Assembly (NCBI GenBank): GCA_022601195.1
Contig: JAHZIX010000045.1
Location: 372,001 to 436,000, forward strand
Origin: Deltaproteobacteria bacterium
GTDB lineage: Bacteria; Acidobacteriota; Thermoanaerobaculia; Multivoradales; JAHZIX01
Direction: 5' to 3'
DNA length: 64,000 nucleotides
The notes beneath the pieces were generated by a model. That model ran no database searches and was not told the DNA's origin. It worked only from the letters and a program-made list of their open reading frames with translations. The position numbers were made by a program, and so were the translations under genes. Positions 18,427 to 29,163 of this stretch are shown here, piece by piece (position 1 is the stretch's first letter; each line of letters begins with the position of its first letter).

Positions 18427-19469
18427 GCGAGTTGAGGGTCCGGGCGCTGGTCTTGGCGGCAGGCAAAGGGACCCGCCTCCGGCCTTTGACCGAAACCGTT
18501 CCCAAGCCTCTACTTCCGGTGGGCGGCGAGCCCATTCTGGCTCTGACACTAACTCAGTTGGAAGAGATGGGCTGCGAGGCCACCGCCATCAATTTGCATC
18601 ACCAGGGAGAGCTCATCCGTGAGCGCCTCGGACAGCGATTCGGAGAAATGCCCCTGGCGTACTCCTCGGAGGAAACCCTCCTTGGAACCCTCGGTGCCAC
18701 AGGTCCCCTGCGATACGTTTTCGAACCCGCTGATGTAGCGGTTGTCGTTAACGGTGACAGCCTCTGTCGCTGGCCTATCAAGAAAGTGATTCGCGCTCAT
18801 CGAAAGAAAACGTCGGCTGCTGCGACTCTATTGGTGAGCGACAAGGCAGACCCGGAGGCCTTTGGTGGAGGGGTAGGACTCGACGAGCAGGACCGAATCG
18901 TCTCCTTCCGGCCGGGCCAAGATTTTGGGCCGGTGGCTCGCCGCTGTGTCTTCGCTGGTCTTCATGCTTTCTCTCCACGGCTGCTGGAACGAGCTCCGGA
19001 GGGGAATGCGGACTTTGTTCGCGATCTCTACATACCCCTCCTCGAAGAAGGCTCCGAGATTCAAGCCGTCACGACCAGCCGAGACTGGCACGATTTGGGT
19101 ACTCCGAAACGCTACCTAGACGGTGTCCTCGACTGGACCCGAGGTCGCCGAGCCCGTCGTCTACTTCCTTCTCGATCTCTCATTTCTGAGCTGGCAATCG
19201 TGGATGAAACCGCGCGAATCAGAGCCTCTTGCATCGAGGACAATGTAGAGATCGGCCCCGGAGCCGTGGTCGAGAATAGTGTGTTGCTGCCGGGCTCGAA
19301 GGTCGAGGCGGATTGCGAAATCCGAGACGCCATACTGGGCTTCAACGTCGAGTTGGCTCCCGGAACCTCGATCCAGGGTCGCTTGGTCAACCCCAAAATT
19401 GCCGGATTTACCGCCGGGCCCAACGACTCCCTTCTGGGCGATCTCGTTTACACTCCCCTCGACTCCTGA
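18423..19469 (+). CDS. Sugar-1-phosphate nucleotidyltransferase
   Basis: A 348-aa NTP transferase that joins a sugar 1-phosphate to a nucleotide. The N-terminal Rossmann-like domain has the signature LAAGKGTRLRPLT and PKPLLPVGG near residues 10-35, a metal Asp in VVVNGDSLCRWP near 115, and the domain-closing DWHDLGTPKRYLDGV near 222. After residue 250 the sequence changes to hexapeptide-like left-handed beta-helix repeats (IVDETARIRASCIEDNVEIG, then PGAVVEN and PGSKVEADC), as in mannose-1-phosphate guanylyltransferase/GlmU-type proteins. The sugar is not assignable. GTG start overlapping the CYTH stop. It could supply activated sugar for envelope glycans, but no glycan locus is adjacent. Confidence 0.87.
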   Translation: MSELRVRALVLAAGKGTRLRPLTETVPKPLLPVGGEPILALTLTQLEEMGCEATAINLHHQGELIRERLGQRFGEMPLAYSSEETLLGTLGATGPLRYVFEPADVAVVVNGDSLCRWPIKKVIRAHRKKTSAAATLLVSDKADPEAFGGGVGLDEQDRIVSFRPGQDFGPVARRCVFAGLHAFSPRLLERAPEGNADFVRDLYIPLLEEGSEIQAVTTSRDWHDLGTPKRYLDGVLDWTRGRRARRLLPSRSLISELAIVDETARIRASCIEDNVEIGPGAVVENSVLLPGSKVEADCEIRDAILGFNVELAPGTSIQGRLVNPKIAGFTAGPNDSLLGDLVYTPLDS

Positions 19470-19487
19470 AACCAAGCCCCTAAAACT

Positions 19488-20171
19488 ATGGCTACGAGAC
19501 CCTTCGACCTCATCATCTTCGACTGGGACGGAACCCTGATCGACTCCATCGGCACCATCGTCGCCTGTACCTTGGCAGCGCTGGATGATTTGAGCCTTGG
19601 CCCAATGCCGGAAGAGAGCATTCGCGACACCATTGGTCTCGGTCTCGAGGAGACCATGGAGAAACTGATGCCGGATGCCGATGCCGACCTTCGCAATCGT
19701 CTTCGACAGGCCTATTTCCACCACTGGGTAGAGACCTACCACGGACGACCCATCCTGTTTGAAGGAGTCGATCAGTTATTGGTGGGCCTGAACCGAGAGG
19801 ACTATCTACTTGCTGTGGCTACCGGTAAGAGTCGGAGGGGGTTAGAACGGGATATGGATCGAGTGGGTCAGCGACAACATTTCGTGACTACCCGAACCGT
19901 TGACGAGGCGGCGTCGAAGCCTCACCCTCAAATGATCAACGACATCCTAGATGAGCTAGGAGTTCAACCCGAGAGAGCCCTCATGGTGGGAGACACCACC
20001 TACGATATGGCAATGGCGAAGGAAGCAGGGGCTTCGCGCCTCGGCGTGCTTACCGGATCCCACTCCTGCGAACAACTGGAAACCTATCAACCCCTGGCCT
20101 GTCTCAGCACGGCTTTAGATATTCCTGGCTGGTTGGCGGGGCTGGCAGGAGGGAGACCTTCCTTTGGCTAA
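19488..20171 (+). CDS. gph: HAD-IA hydrolase, phosphoglycolate phosphatase-like
   Basis: A 227-aa haloacid-dehalogenase phosphatase with a helical cap. Motif I FDWDGTLIDS (nucleophile and acid Asp) is at residues 10-19, motif II is the VATGKSRRG strand near 110, motif III Lys is in ASKPHPQMI near 145, and motif IV VGDTTYDM near 165. This pattern, with a C1-type cap, fits Gph/PpaX; 2-phosphoglycolate is the usual substrate but pyrophosphate and other small phosphates are possible. It begins 18 bases after the nucleotidyltransferase stop, so probably ends that operon. No clear ribosome-binding site is visible. Confidence 0.85.
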   Translation: MATRPFDLIIFDWDGTLIDSIGTIVACTLAALDDLSLGPMPEESIRDTIGLGLEETMEKLMPDADADLRNRLRQAYFHHWVETYHGRPILFEGVDQLLVGLNREDYLLAVATGKSRRGLERDMDRVGQRQHFVTTRTVDEAASKPHPQMINDILDELGVQPERALMVGDTTYDMAMAKEAGASRLGVLTGSHSCEQLETYQPLACLSTALDIPGWLAGLAGGRPSFG

Positions 20172-20243
20172 GGAATCGCCACGGCCAGTAGTGCTACGGG
20201 TAGCGACAACACCTCGAGATGGGCTCGCCCTCGGAGAGACGGG

Positions 20244-21365
20244 CTAAGACTCGGAGGCCCAGGCTTCACGTAGGGCCCGCTTCATCTCGGGGTCGCGCAT
20301 GGAGAAATTCGATCGGCCAGCGGACTTTCCGGGCATCCATTTCCACCAGAAGACACCTTCCAGAAAGGCTCTTCCCTCCAACTTGGTCAAGGCCGTTTCG
20401 ATCAGTCTTCTCCGTAGCTCTCGGTTTTCGGGGTTGTCCTCGACCCGATAGCTCCAGGGCTCCCGGGCGGCATTGGATGCGGAATTGTAGCCAATTTCCG
20501 TAAAGAGCACCGGCTTTTTGCCGAGGGATCGGGAAAATTCCTCGAGCTGATCCAAGTGTCGATTCCAACCTAGACTCAACGTCTCGAGACTTGGCGACTG
20601 TTCGTCACTCAACGGAAAATACGCCTGAACCCCGATAACGTCCACGGCGTCCCAAAAGGACACTCGGGAGAGTCTGTCCCAATTTGCCGCATAGGTAATT
20701 CGGCCGCTGTAGACACGCCGGACCTCCTGGACGATCTTGCGCCACTCCTTTTCCCGATGAGTGGTCGCTTCCAACTCTACTCCCACCGCAAAGAGAGAGA
20801 TTCCGTGAGTCTCTGCAAAGGCGGCTTGATCGACGATGAAGGCTCGGTAGTCATCGAAAAACCGTTTCCAGGCGGCCTCATCCTCTCCAAAGGAGATCTC
20901 ACCCCTCCACTCGAAACTTCCCCAATAGGCTAGGTGAGGTTTCCAAAAGAGCTGGAATTGCTCATCCCCCGCAATCCGAACCGCGCGATCGAGATAGCCG
21001 ACGAGTTTGGCGGGCCTGTGACGGATACTTCCATCCCGTTGAATGCCCGCGTAGGGATGAATGGCCACCCAGTCGACACCCAGGGTGTCCAGTTCCCGGA
21101 GGGCTAGGCGCATATCTTCGGTGCCCCAGATCTGTCCGGCCCTTGGGCAGGTGACGGTCATTCCGCGCAGGAAAGGACGAGAGCTGGTGGGAGGATCGAT
21201 GGCTGGAGAGACTCCTGGCGAGTCCGTGCCATCCTGTCCCTGAAGGAGACCAAAGGCGGCAGTGACGGTGAGACCGACCAAAAGCAGTACGGCAACGACC
21301 GCCCAAGGGAGATTCCGAGCTCGAATCGGTGTCGCCTCAACGTCTCCTGGGTTTTCTGATGTCAT
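20244..21365 (-). CDS. Membrane-anchored glycoside hydrolase, GH113-like
   Basis: A 373-aa protein with one N-terminal membrane segment (about residues 20-40, AVVAVLLLVGLTVTAAFGLL) and an extracytoplasmic TIM barrel. The barrel resembles GH113 beta-mannanase-like enzymes: LRGMTVTCPRAGQ, VDWVAIHPYAGIQRDG, FWKPHLAYW, the candidate acid/base Glu in FAVGVELEAT near residue 195, VIGVQAYFPLSD, and the candidate nucleophile Glu in VLFTEIGYNSASN near 289. True substrate is unknown. It is the last minus-strand gene after sufT, but a roughly 50-bp gap and unrelated function suggest it may have its own signals. It converges with the HAD gene, 72 bp away. Confidence 0.8.
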   Translation of the reverse strand: MTSENPGDVEATPIRARNLPWAVVAVLLLVGLTVTAAFGLLQGQDGTDSPGVSPAIDPPTSSRPFLRGMTVTCPRAGQIWGTEDMRLALRELDTLGVDWVAIHPYAGIQRDGSIRHRPAKLVGYLDRAVRIAGDEQFQLFWKPHLAYWGSFEWRGEISFGEDEAAWKRFFDDYRAFIVDQAAFAETHGISLFAVGVELEATTHREKEWRKIVQEVRRVYSGRITYAANWDRLSRVSFWDAVDVIGVQAYFPLSDEQSPSLETLSLGWNRHLDQLEEFSRSLGKKPVLFTEIGYNSASNAAREPWSYRVEDNPENRELRRRLIETALTKLEGRAFLEGVFWWKWMPGKSAGRSNFSMRDPEMKRALREAWASES

Positions 21366-21414
21366 GATCAGTAACTACGAAGTGAAACGCTGAAGGGTTC
21401 CTTTTTGGGGAACT

Positions 21415-21771
21415 TTAGAGGAACCCGAGCTCGAGCTTGGCCGCCTCAGACATCATCTCTGGAGTCCAAGTTGGATCCCAAACCAACTCTACGGCGCAGG
21501 TATCCACCCCATCCACTCCAGCCACGGCAACCTCAACTTCCCCAGGTAAGCTGCCCGCTACCGGGCAGGCGGGGGAAGTGAGGGTCATTTGAATATCAAC
21601 GTGATGGTTGTCCCCAGGCTGGATGTTGTAGATCAGACCTAGCTCATAGATATCGACCGGAATCTCCGGGTCATAGACGGTGTGGAGTGCCGCAATGATC
21701 TTCTCTTCGAGAGGGTTTTGAGCTTCACTGCTCGACGGCGGAGTCGTAGGTTCTACGGCGGTTTCGGTCAT
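21415..21771 (-). CDS. sufT: SufT-like MIP18/DUF59 protein
   Basis: A 118-aa protein of the MIP18 (DUF59) family, which assists Fe-S cluster delivery or maturation. The core reads EEKIIAALHTVYDPEIPVDI, ELGLIYNI, then the conserved TSPACPVAGSLPGEVE loop with the family's Cys-Pro, and VELVWDPTWTPEMMSE. The frame is open further upstream, to 21876, but the ATG at 21771 has AAAGGAGAAA eight bases before it and begins the conserved part. It is the last gene of the SUF operon and follows sufU by about 32 bases. SufT is known to link to Fe-S maturation under high demand; that role is taken from the family. Confidence 0.88.
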   Translation of the reverse strand: MTETAVEPTTPPSSSEAQNPLEEKIIAALHTVYDPEIPVDIYELGLIYNIQPGDNHHVDIQMTLTSPACPVAGSLPGEVEVAVAGVDGVDTCAVELVWDPTWTPEMMSEAAKLELGFL

Positions 21772-21803
21772 TTCGTTTCTCCTTTGGCATTCCAGGCGGG
21801 GCG

Positions 21804-22259
21804 TCACTCGGTAGACACGGGCTCTGCGGAGTCTTTGAGTGCGGCTTTCAAGGTATGCCAAGCCAAGGTCGCGCACTTGACCCGCATTGGGTACTCCCTC
21901 ACACCCGCAAAAACATTCAGTTTTCCCAGACCCTCATCGGTGTCCGGGGTTTGAGTTTCAGAGGTCACCAATTCCTGAAACTGTTCGAAAAGCAGCCGAG
22001 CCTCGGATACCGTTTTGCCGAGCACGGCTTCCGTCATGAGGGAAGCGGACGCCTGCGAAATCGCACACCCGGCTCCTTGGAAGGTCACCTCTTCTACCCG
22101 ATCTCCATCGAGTTGGAGAAACACCTGTATTTTGTCTCCGCACAGAGGGTTATACCCTTCCGCCCGGTAGGCCGCGCCTTCGAGAGCACGGAAATTACTC
22201 GGTGTTCTATTGTGATCCAGGATCACTTCTTGGTAGAGCTCGCGAAGGTCGGAGGTCAT
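21804..22259 (-). CDS. sufU: SufU-type Fe-S assembly/sulfurtransferase protein
   Basis: A 151-aa IscU/NifU-fold protein that accepts persulfide sulfur from SufS. The metal/sulfur ligands are visible: NPLCGDKIQ (Cys and Asp) near residue 42, GAGCAISQASAS near 66 and MRVKCATLAWH near 129. The insert between the second and third Cys (residues about 90-115) is the feature separating SufU from IscU. I start at the ATG at 22259, which overlaps the sufS stop (ATGA) and opens with MTSDLRELYQEVILDHNR, the usual SufU N-terminus; the frame is open upstream without homology. No sufE or sufA is present, so SufU probably takes over sulfur relay. Confidence 0.93.
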   Translation of the reverse strand: MTSDLRELYQEVILDHNRTPSNFRALEGAAYRAEGYNPLCGDKIQVFLQLDGDRVEEVTFQGAGCAISQASASLMTEAVLGKTVSEARLLFEQFQELVTSETQTPDTDEGLGKLNVFAGVREYPMRVKCATLAWHTLKAALKDSAEPVSTE

Positions 22260-23530
22260 GGTCGGAAGATCTCCAAAACCTCTTCGAGACCGCCTATCAG
22301 GGCGTCGATCTCGTCGTGGGTGTTGTAGAACGAAACGGAGGCTCGAACCGTGGATGTGACCCCGAACCGGTCCATCACCGGTTGAGCACAATGGTGGCCT
22401 ACCCGCACCGCGATACCCTGCTGATCCAAAATGGTGCCGACATCGTGAGCATGAACACCTTCGATGACAAAGGAGGCAACGCTCGCTTTCTCCTTAGCGG
22501 TTCCAATCAGTCTGACCCCGGGAACGCCTAGGAGCTGCTCTGTAGCGTAGTGCAGCAGCTCACTCTCGTAGGCAGCCACAGCGCCTAGTCCAATCCCGCT
22601 CAAATAGTCGAGAGCCGCTGCTAAACCGATGGTTCCAGCAATATTGGGTGTACCCGCTTCGAACCGATGGGGGGGAACATTGAACTCGGTCTTTTCAAAG
22701 CTCACCGAGCGGATCATGTCCCCACCCCCTTGGTAGGGGGGCATAGCTTCCAGTAACTCGCGTTTGCCGTAGAGCACCCCGATACCGGTAGGTCCGAAGA
22801 CCTTATGCCCAGAGAAGACGTAAAACTCACAATCCAACGCAGCGACATCTAACTCCAGGTGGGGGGCAGCCTGAGCGCCGTCCAGAAGCACGGGGATTCC
22901 CCGCTGGTGGGCTGCATCGACCAAACCCTTCACCGGGTTGATGGTGCCCAGGGCGTTGGAAACGTGAACCGCCGCGACGAGCTTGGTCCTTGGCGAAATA
23001 AGCGCCTCGGCTTCATCTAGGGAAATTTCTCCTCGGTCATTCATGGGAATGACCGCCAATTGAGCGCCCTTTTCTTCACAGACGAGCTGCCAGGGAACGA
23101 TATTGGCATGGTGTTCCATGGCGGTGACGAGCACCTCATCCCCTTCTTGCAGTCGAGGGCCCAAGAAACTTCGAGCGACCAGATTGATGCCCTCGGTGGC
23201 GCCGCGAACGAAAATGACCTCCTCAGTGTGGTGCGCCCCCAAGAAAGCCCGCACCCGCTCCCGAGCTGCCTCGAAAGCCAGGGTAGAGCGCTGAGAAAGT
23301 TGATGGACGCCTCGGTGGACGTTGGAGCAATCTTCTCGGTAGTAGCGCACGACGGCGTCGATGACCGCCTGGGGCTTCTGGGTCGTCGCGGCGTTGTCGA
23401 GATACACCAGGGGATGGCCATGAACTCGCTGCTCCAGAGCCGGAAAATCCCTGCGCCATCGAGCGACATCGAAAGGAGGAATCGGGGCCGCGGATGAGGA
23501 AGCGTCGTTTTTCACCGCGCTCATGGTCAT
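22256..23530 (-). CDS. sufS: Cysteine desulfurase SufS
   Basis: SufS takes sulfur from L-cysteine, giving alanine and an enzyme persulfide for Fe-S assembly. The 424-aa fold-type I PLP enzyme shows YLDNAATTQKP near residue 43, FVRGATEGINLVA near 106, AMEHHANIVPW near 137, the PLP Lys in FSGHKVFGPTGIG near 241 and the active Cys in VRVGHHCAQPVMDR near 380, with the short Cys loop of group II desulfurases. There are two possible starts six bases apart (23530 and 23524). Encoded between sufD and sufU with which it overlaps by 4 bp. Confidence 0.95.
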   Translation of the reverse strand: MTMSAVKNDASSSAAPIPPFDVARWRRDFPALEQRVHGHPLVYLDNAATTQKPQAVIDAVVRYYREDCSNVHRGVHQLSQRSTLAFEAARERVRAFLGAHHTEEVIFVRGATEGINLVARSFLGPRLQEGDEVLVTAMEHHANIVPWQLVCEEKGAQLAVIPMNDRGEISLDEAEALISPRTKLVAAVHVSNALGTINPVKGLVDAAHQRGIPVLLDGAQAAPHLELDVAALDCEFYVFSGHKVFGPTGIGVLYGKRELLEAMPPYQGGGDMIRSVSFEKTEFNVPPHRFEAGTPNIAGTIGLAAALDYLSGIGLGAVAAYESELLHYATEQLLGVPGVRLIGTAKEKASVASFVIEGVHAHDVGTILDQQGIAVRVGHHCAQPVMDRFGVTSTVRASVSFYNTHDEIDALIGGLEEVLEIFRP

Positions 23531-23573
23531 GGCCTGTCTGTTCCCTCTGGTGCTTTCTCGGACAGGTGGCCAA

Positions 23574-24899
23574 CTAGACCGCTTGCCGAACGATTTCGCC
23601 GTGGGGGAGGCGGTGAAAGAGAAACTCCTCCATTTCCTCGCGCACGCTGTCGATTTTGATCCGCTCGATGATGTCGCTGGCGAAGGCGTAGGTCAGCAGG
23701 CTCCGAGCAGCCGCATCCCCTATTCCTCGAGAGCGTAGATAGAAGATCGCATCTTCGTCCAATTGACCGATCGTCGACCCATGGGTGCATCGAACGTCGT
23801 CGGCGAAAATCTCCAGTTGGGGGTTCGAGCTCGCTAGAGAATTACTCGACAGAAGAAGGTTCCGGTTGGACTGGACGGCGTCGGTCTTTTGGGCGTCCGG
23901 GTGGACGTGGATCAAGCCGTTAAATACGGATCGGCCGCCACCGTCGAGGATCCCTTTATAGAGCTCATGGCTGTAACAGTTCGGTTTGGCATGGTCGACC
24001 CGCATGTGGTTGTCCACGTGCTGGTCTCCATCGACCAGGTACAAGCCGTTCAGAGTGCAACTGATGCCTTCCGCATCCAATACGCCATTGGCGTCGTTGC
24101 GAACCAAGCGTCCGCCGATGGAAATGGAGTGGGATCGCAAAGTGCTCGAGCGGCCCTGGTATACCTGCTGGGTCGCGATATGAAAGGTGCTCAGGTTCTC
24201 CCGCTGGATCTTGTAGTGATCTACCACCGCGTTGGCATCGAGGGCGAACTCCGAGATGGGTCCGTTGAAACCCTCACCTTCGTGGAGGGCGACGTAGCTT
24301 TCCACCAAGGTGGCCTGGCTATTCTCTCCTGCGACAATCAGCAAGCGAGGGTAGGCCGCGACCCCGGGGGTAGCGGACACGAAGAGCACGTGCAAAGCCT
24401 GCTCGACGACGACCCCTTTGGGGATCAAGAAACAAAACCCATCTTGGAGATGCGAAGTACCCAAGGCGACGAAAGCCTGTTCGTCGAGGCGTGCGTACTG
24501 GCCCAGATGTTTCATGACCTCAGCTGGACGCTGCTCGAGAGCATCCTGAAGAGTTCCGGCGAATACCCCCTCGGGTACGTCCGGTTGCGAAGAAAGCTCT
24601 GTGGAAAACACCCCGTCCACGAAGACTAGAGAGCAGGTTCCCGCATAGGTGTGAGGAGCGATGTCCTCGGGAGCGAGCTTCGTGTCCCTCGGCGCCGCGA
24701 CGAAACTCGACTGGGCCAGAGGAGCCACTGACGTGCTCCGCCAATCCTCCATTCGGGTGGTCGGAAAGCCGAGGGCCTCGAAACGCTCGAAACCTCGTTG
24801 CCGGAGAGCTGCCAAAGGGCCGCCGGTGGGGTCCGGTAGCTGAGCGGAAGCTTCGCGAGCACTGGTGAGAAAGGAGCTGGTTTCAGCTGTCGCTTGCAT
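23574..24899 (-). CDS. sufD: Fe-S cluster assembly scaffold protein SufD
   Basis: SufD pairs with SufB in the SufBC2D scaffold. The 441-aa protein has an N-terminal helical part (LAALRQRGFERFEALGFPTTRMEDWRST style block near residues 30-55) and the right-handed beta-helix core, ending with the conserved CTHGSTIGQLDEDAIFYLRS block and LTYAFASDIIERI. The long open frame extends to 25250 through sufC in antiframe sequence with no homology. The ATG at 24899 has GAGGGAGGG just upstream and begins 13 bases after the sufC stop, so I use it. Within the operon it is the least conserved scaffold subunit, as is normal. Confidence 0.93.
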   Translation of the reverse strand: MQATAETSSFLTSAREASAQLPDPTGGPLAALRQRGFERFEALGFPTTRMEDWRSTSVAPLAQSSFVAAPRDTKLAPEDIAPHTYAGTCSLVFVDGVFSTELSSQPDVPEGVFAGTLQDALEQRPAEVMKHLGQYARLDEQAFVALGTSHLQDGFCFLIPKGVVVEQALHVLFVSATPGVAAYPRLLIVAGENSQATLVESYVALHEGEGFNGPISEFALDANAVVDHYKIQRENLSTFHIATQQVYQGRSSTLRSHSISIGGRLVRNDANGVLDAEGISCTLNGLYLVDGDQHVDNHMRVDHAKPNCYSHELYKGILDGGGRSVFNGLIHVHPDAQKTDAVQSNRNLLLSSNSLASSNPQLEIFADDVRCTHGSTIGQLDEDAIFYLRSRGIGDAAARSLLTYAFASDIIERIKIDSVREEMEEFLFHRLPHGEIVRQAV

Positions 24900-24912
24900 T
24901 ACACCCTCCCTC

Positions 24913-25686
<774 letters not shown>

Positions 25687-25722
25687 GATATCTCCTTGGT
25701 GTTTCCTCGAGCCTGGCGGCGT

Positions 25723-27168
<1,446 letters not shown>

Positions 27169-27197
27169 GTCTGTCGCTCCAATCTTTAAAGAGGCCC

Positions 27198-27680
27198 CTA
27201 CTGGGTTGCCTCGGTACCGCCAGGTTGCTGCCCATCTTGGTCTCGGGCGCCGCCGAGGGAGACCAAGCTCTTGGAGGAGACGGGTCCCATCTCGGCGAGG
27301 GAAATCTGTTCCAAGGCTTCACGAATCGCCAGGTTGATGCGATTCCAATTGCTACGCACTCCGCAAGTGGCTGCATAGCCACATTCTCCGGGGACATCGT
27401 CGATGCATTCTGTAATCCCAATGGGTCCCTCGATGGAGGTGATGACTTCAGCCACGGAGACTCCCTCCGCGGGTCGGGTCATGCTGTACCCCCCCTTCGC
27501 TCCACGGTGGGAATCGAGGAGGCCGGATCGAGTCAGCGCCTTCAGGATCTTGCTCACCATGGGAAGCGGCAAACGGGCTTCTGCGGCGAGCTCCGGTGCG
27601 GTCCGAAGGCCATCTGGCGCACTGGCCAAATGGGTCAGGAGGACGATGCCGTAATCGGTTTGCTTAGTTATTCGAATCAT
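27198..27680 (-). CDS. Rrf2-family SUF regulator (IscR-like)
   Basis: A 160-aa winged-helix regulator of the Rrf2 family, SUF-associated type. The DNA-binding part (MIRITKQTDYGIVLLTHLAS, then LPLPMVSKILKALTRSGLL and the wing SHRGAKGGYSM) covers residues 1-65. Three cysteines in the order C-x7-C-x5-C (CIDDVPGECGYAATCG near 92-107) fit ligation of a [2Fe-2S] cluster, the way IscR senses cluster status. The C-terminal 30 residues are Gln/Gly-rich and unmatched. It is the first gene of the suf operon and a perfect inverted repeat sits between it and its promoter, so it most likely represses its own operon. Whether it represses in apo- or holo-form cannot be read. Confidence 0.9.
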   Translation of the reverse strand: MIRITKQTDYGIVLLTHLASAPDGLRTAPELAAEARLPLPMVSKILKALTRSGLLDSHRGAKGGYSMTRPAEGVSVAEVITSIEGPIGITECIDDVPGECGYAATCGVRSNWNRINLAIREALEQISLAEMGPVSSKSLVSLGGARDQDGQQPGGTEATQ

Positions 27681-27701
27681 TCTCGAAATCCGGAAGATGG
27701 A

Positions 27702-27728
27702 GAATCTGTACCGAAAGGGTACAGATTC
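27702..27728. promoter_or_regulatory. Candidate Rrf2/SUF operator: perfect 11-bp inverted repeat
   Basis: GAATCTGTACC (27702-27712) and GGTACAGATTC (27718-27728) are exact reverse complements separated by five bases. On the minus strand the repeat covers roughly +1 to +27 of the transcript predicted from the adjacent promoter, an ideal position for repression. The start codon of the regulator is 22 bases further on. The symmetric TGTACC/GGTACA core is a plausible target of the encoded Rrf2 dimer; that pairing is inference. Confidence 0.75.
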
Positions 27729-27733
27729 AAGTG

Positions 27734-27761
27734 ATCATAGCAATGCATCGCTTCTTGTCAA
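27734..27761 (-). promoter_or_regulatory. Promoter of the rrf2-suf operon
   Basis: On the minus strand a perfect -35 TTGACA (27756-27761) and a -10 TATGAT (27734-27739) are 16 bp apart, and the -10 is extended by an upstream TG (TGCTATGAT). This is among the best housekeeping-sigma promoters in the window and points at the rrf2-suf genes. The predicted start near 27727 lies at the edge of the inverted repeat. Confidence 0.75.
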
Positions 27762-27864
27762 CCTTGATCGCTACGAAAAATCTGAGAAATGGCTGCCCGG
27801 TAGTCAGCACCGGAGGAGAGTCGTTACCGGTTGCTTCTCGAGGCGAATCCGGTGAGAAAGGGGG

Positions 27865-28959
27865 CTACGATCGCGGTGTTGGGTTTGGGCCGAGAAGTAC
27901 TGCCAGCCAGCGAAAGTCTTCGATGTTCTCCAACAGAATCTTCAAGACCATCGTCAAGGGCACTGAAAGAAGCATTCCCACCGGGCCCCAAACCCAACCC
28001 CAGAAAACCAGGGAAACGAATACGACCAAGGCCGATAGGCCGAGGCGGCGCCCCATGAGGTTGGGCTCCACGAGGTTACCCAGCACGAAGTTCACCGACA
28101 GGAAACCCAAGGCTGTCAATAGGCCTGTGCCTGGGCCTTGTTGGATGATGGCCAGTAGGACCGCAGGCACTGCAGCGATGATCGAGCCGAGGTTGGGAAT
28201 GTAGTTGAGGAGAAAAGCCAATAGGCCCCAAAGAACAGGGAAGTCGATCCCCAGAAGAAAAACCCAGGCCCAAATCAAAAGGCCTGTCAGCAGACTGATG
28301 GCTGTTTTGATGGCGAGATAATTTTGAATCTCCTTCAGGGCCCGGGACAAGCCTCGGGTATCTAAGTCCAACCCAAAGGCAAGGCGAAGTTTGTCGTAGA
28401 AGCCGGTCGCTTCGAGAAGAATGAAGATCAAGGTGAGGAGTACCAAAAGACCCTTCGAAACCACCCCCGCCACCCCCGCGACGGTGGACCGGACGACGTC
28501 CACGAGCTGGCCGGGATCCACCACGTCGACCAGCTCGATTCTCTCTAGACCGAACTTTTCCAACTGCTGCTGGCCGACAGCGATCATTTCGCCGAGGCGC
28601 TCCTGGTATTTGGGAACCTCGTCCACGAAGGAGTTCAGCGAACCTCCGACCAAGGCGACGAGGCCGGACACCACTGCGATCACGGCAAGAAGAGTAACTC
28701 CCACAGCCAGTCCCTTGGGTAAGCCGCGGTTGCGCAGCCAGACCAGCAGGGGAAGACTGATCACTCCCATGAAAGTAGCGAGGATGAAAGGTCTCACCAC
28801 CTCCGCGGCAGCCTTCAGCCCAGCGACGATGACGATCACACACGCAGCAGTGAGGAGAAAACGTGCACCAGGGTGAGTCGGTCTCGAATCATTTATGTAA
28901 CGGAAACACTCTTTGGTTTTGGGCCGAGTTTCAAAGCCCGCTGATACGGGAAGGCCCAT
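27865..28959 (-). CDS. AI-2E family transporter (PerM/TqsA type)
   Basis: A membrane protein of the AI-2E transporter family, which includes exporters of autoinducer-2 and Na+/H+ antiporters; substrate here is unknown. About eight hydrophobic stretches are visible: two after the N-terminus (FLLTAACVIVIVAGLKAAAE; FILATFMGVISLPLLVW), one near AVGVTLLAVIAVVSGLVALV, a soluble loop, then a C-terminal group including the family motif LLNYIPNLGSIIAAVPAVLLA and VEPNLMGRRLGLSALVVFVS. The frame runs from an ATG at 29013; the ATG at 28959 is a likely later choice and no clear ribosome-binding site marks either, so the start is uncertain by up to 60 residues. Confidence 0.83.
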   Translation of the reverse strand: MGLPVSAGFETRPKTKECFRYINDSRPTHPGARFLLTAACVIVIVAGLKAAAEVVRPFILATFMGVISLPLLVWLRNRGLPKGLAVGVTLLAVIAVVSGLVALVGGSLNSFVDEVPKYQERLGEMIAVGQQQLEKFGLERIELVDVVDPGQLVDVVRSTVAGVAGVVSKGLLVLLTLIFILLEATGFYDKLRLAFGLDLDTRGLSRALKEIQNYLAIKTAISLLTGLLIWAWVFLLGIDFPVLWGLLAFLLNYIPNLGSIIAAVPAVLLAIIQQGPGTGLLTALGFLSVNFVLGNLVEPNLMGRRLGLSALVVFVSLVFWGWVWGPVGMLLSVPLTMVLKILLENIEDFRWLAVLLGPNPTPRS

Positions 28960-29163
28960 GGATACCAGAACGATTGTACTCTGGATCCGGAAGCCCTCCG
29001 GAATCTGAGGCATTGAGGGCCAATGATAGGCTTTGCGGGTCCACAGGAGGCCCTTCCATCGTCAAAATGAGCACTGTACGAGCCTTCCCCGACGCGGTTC
29101 CTCCGCCCTGGCTCCCCTACCGGATCACCTGAGCCTGGCTTGATCCCGTGAGATAGAGATGCA

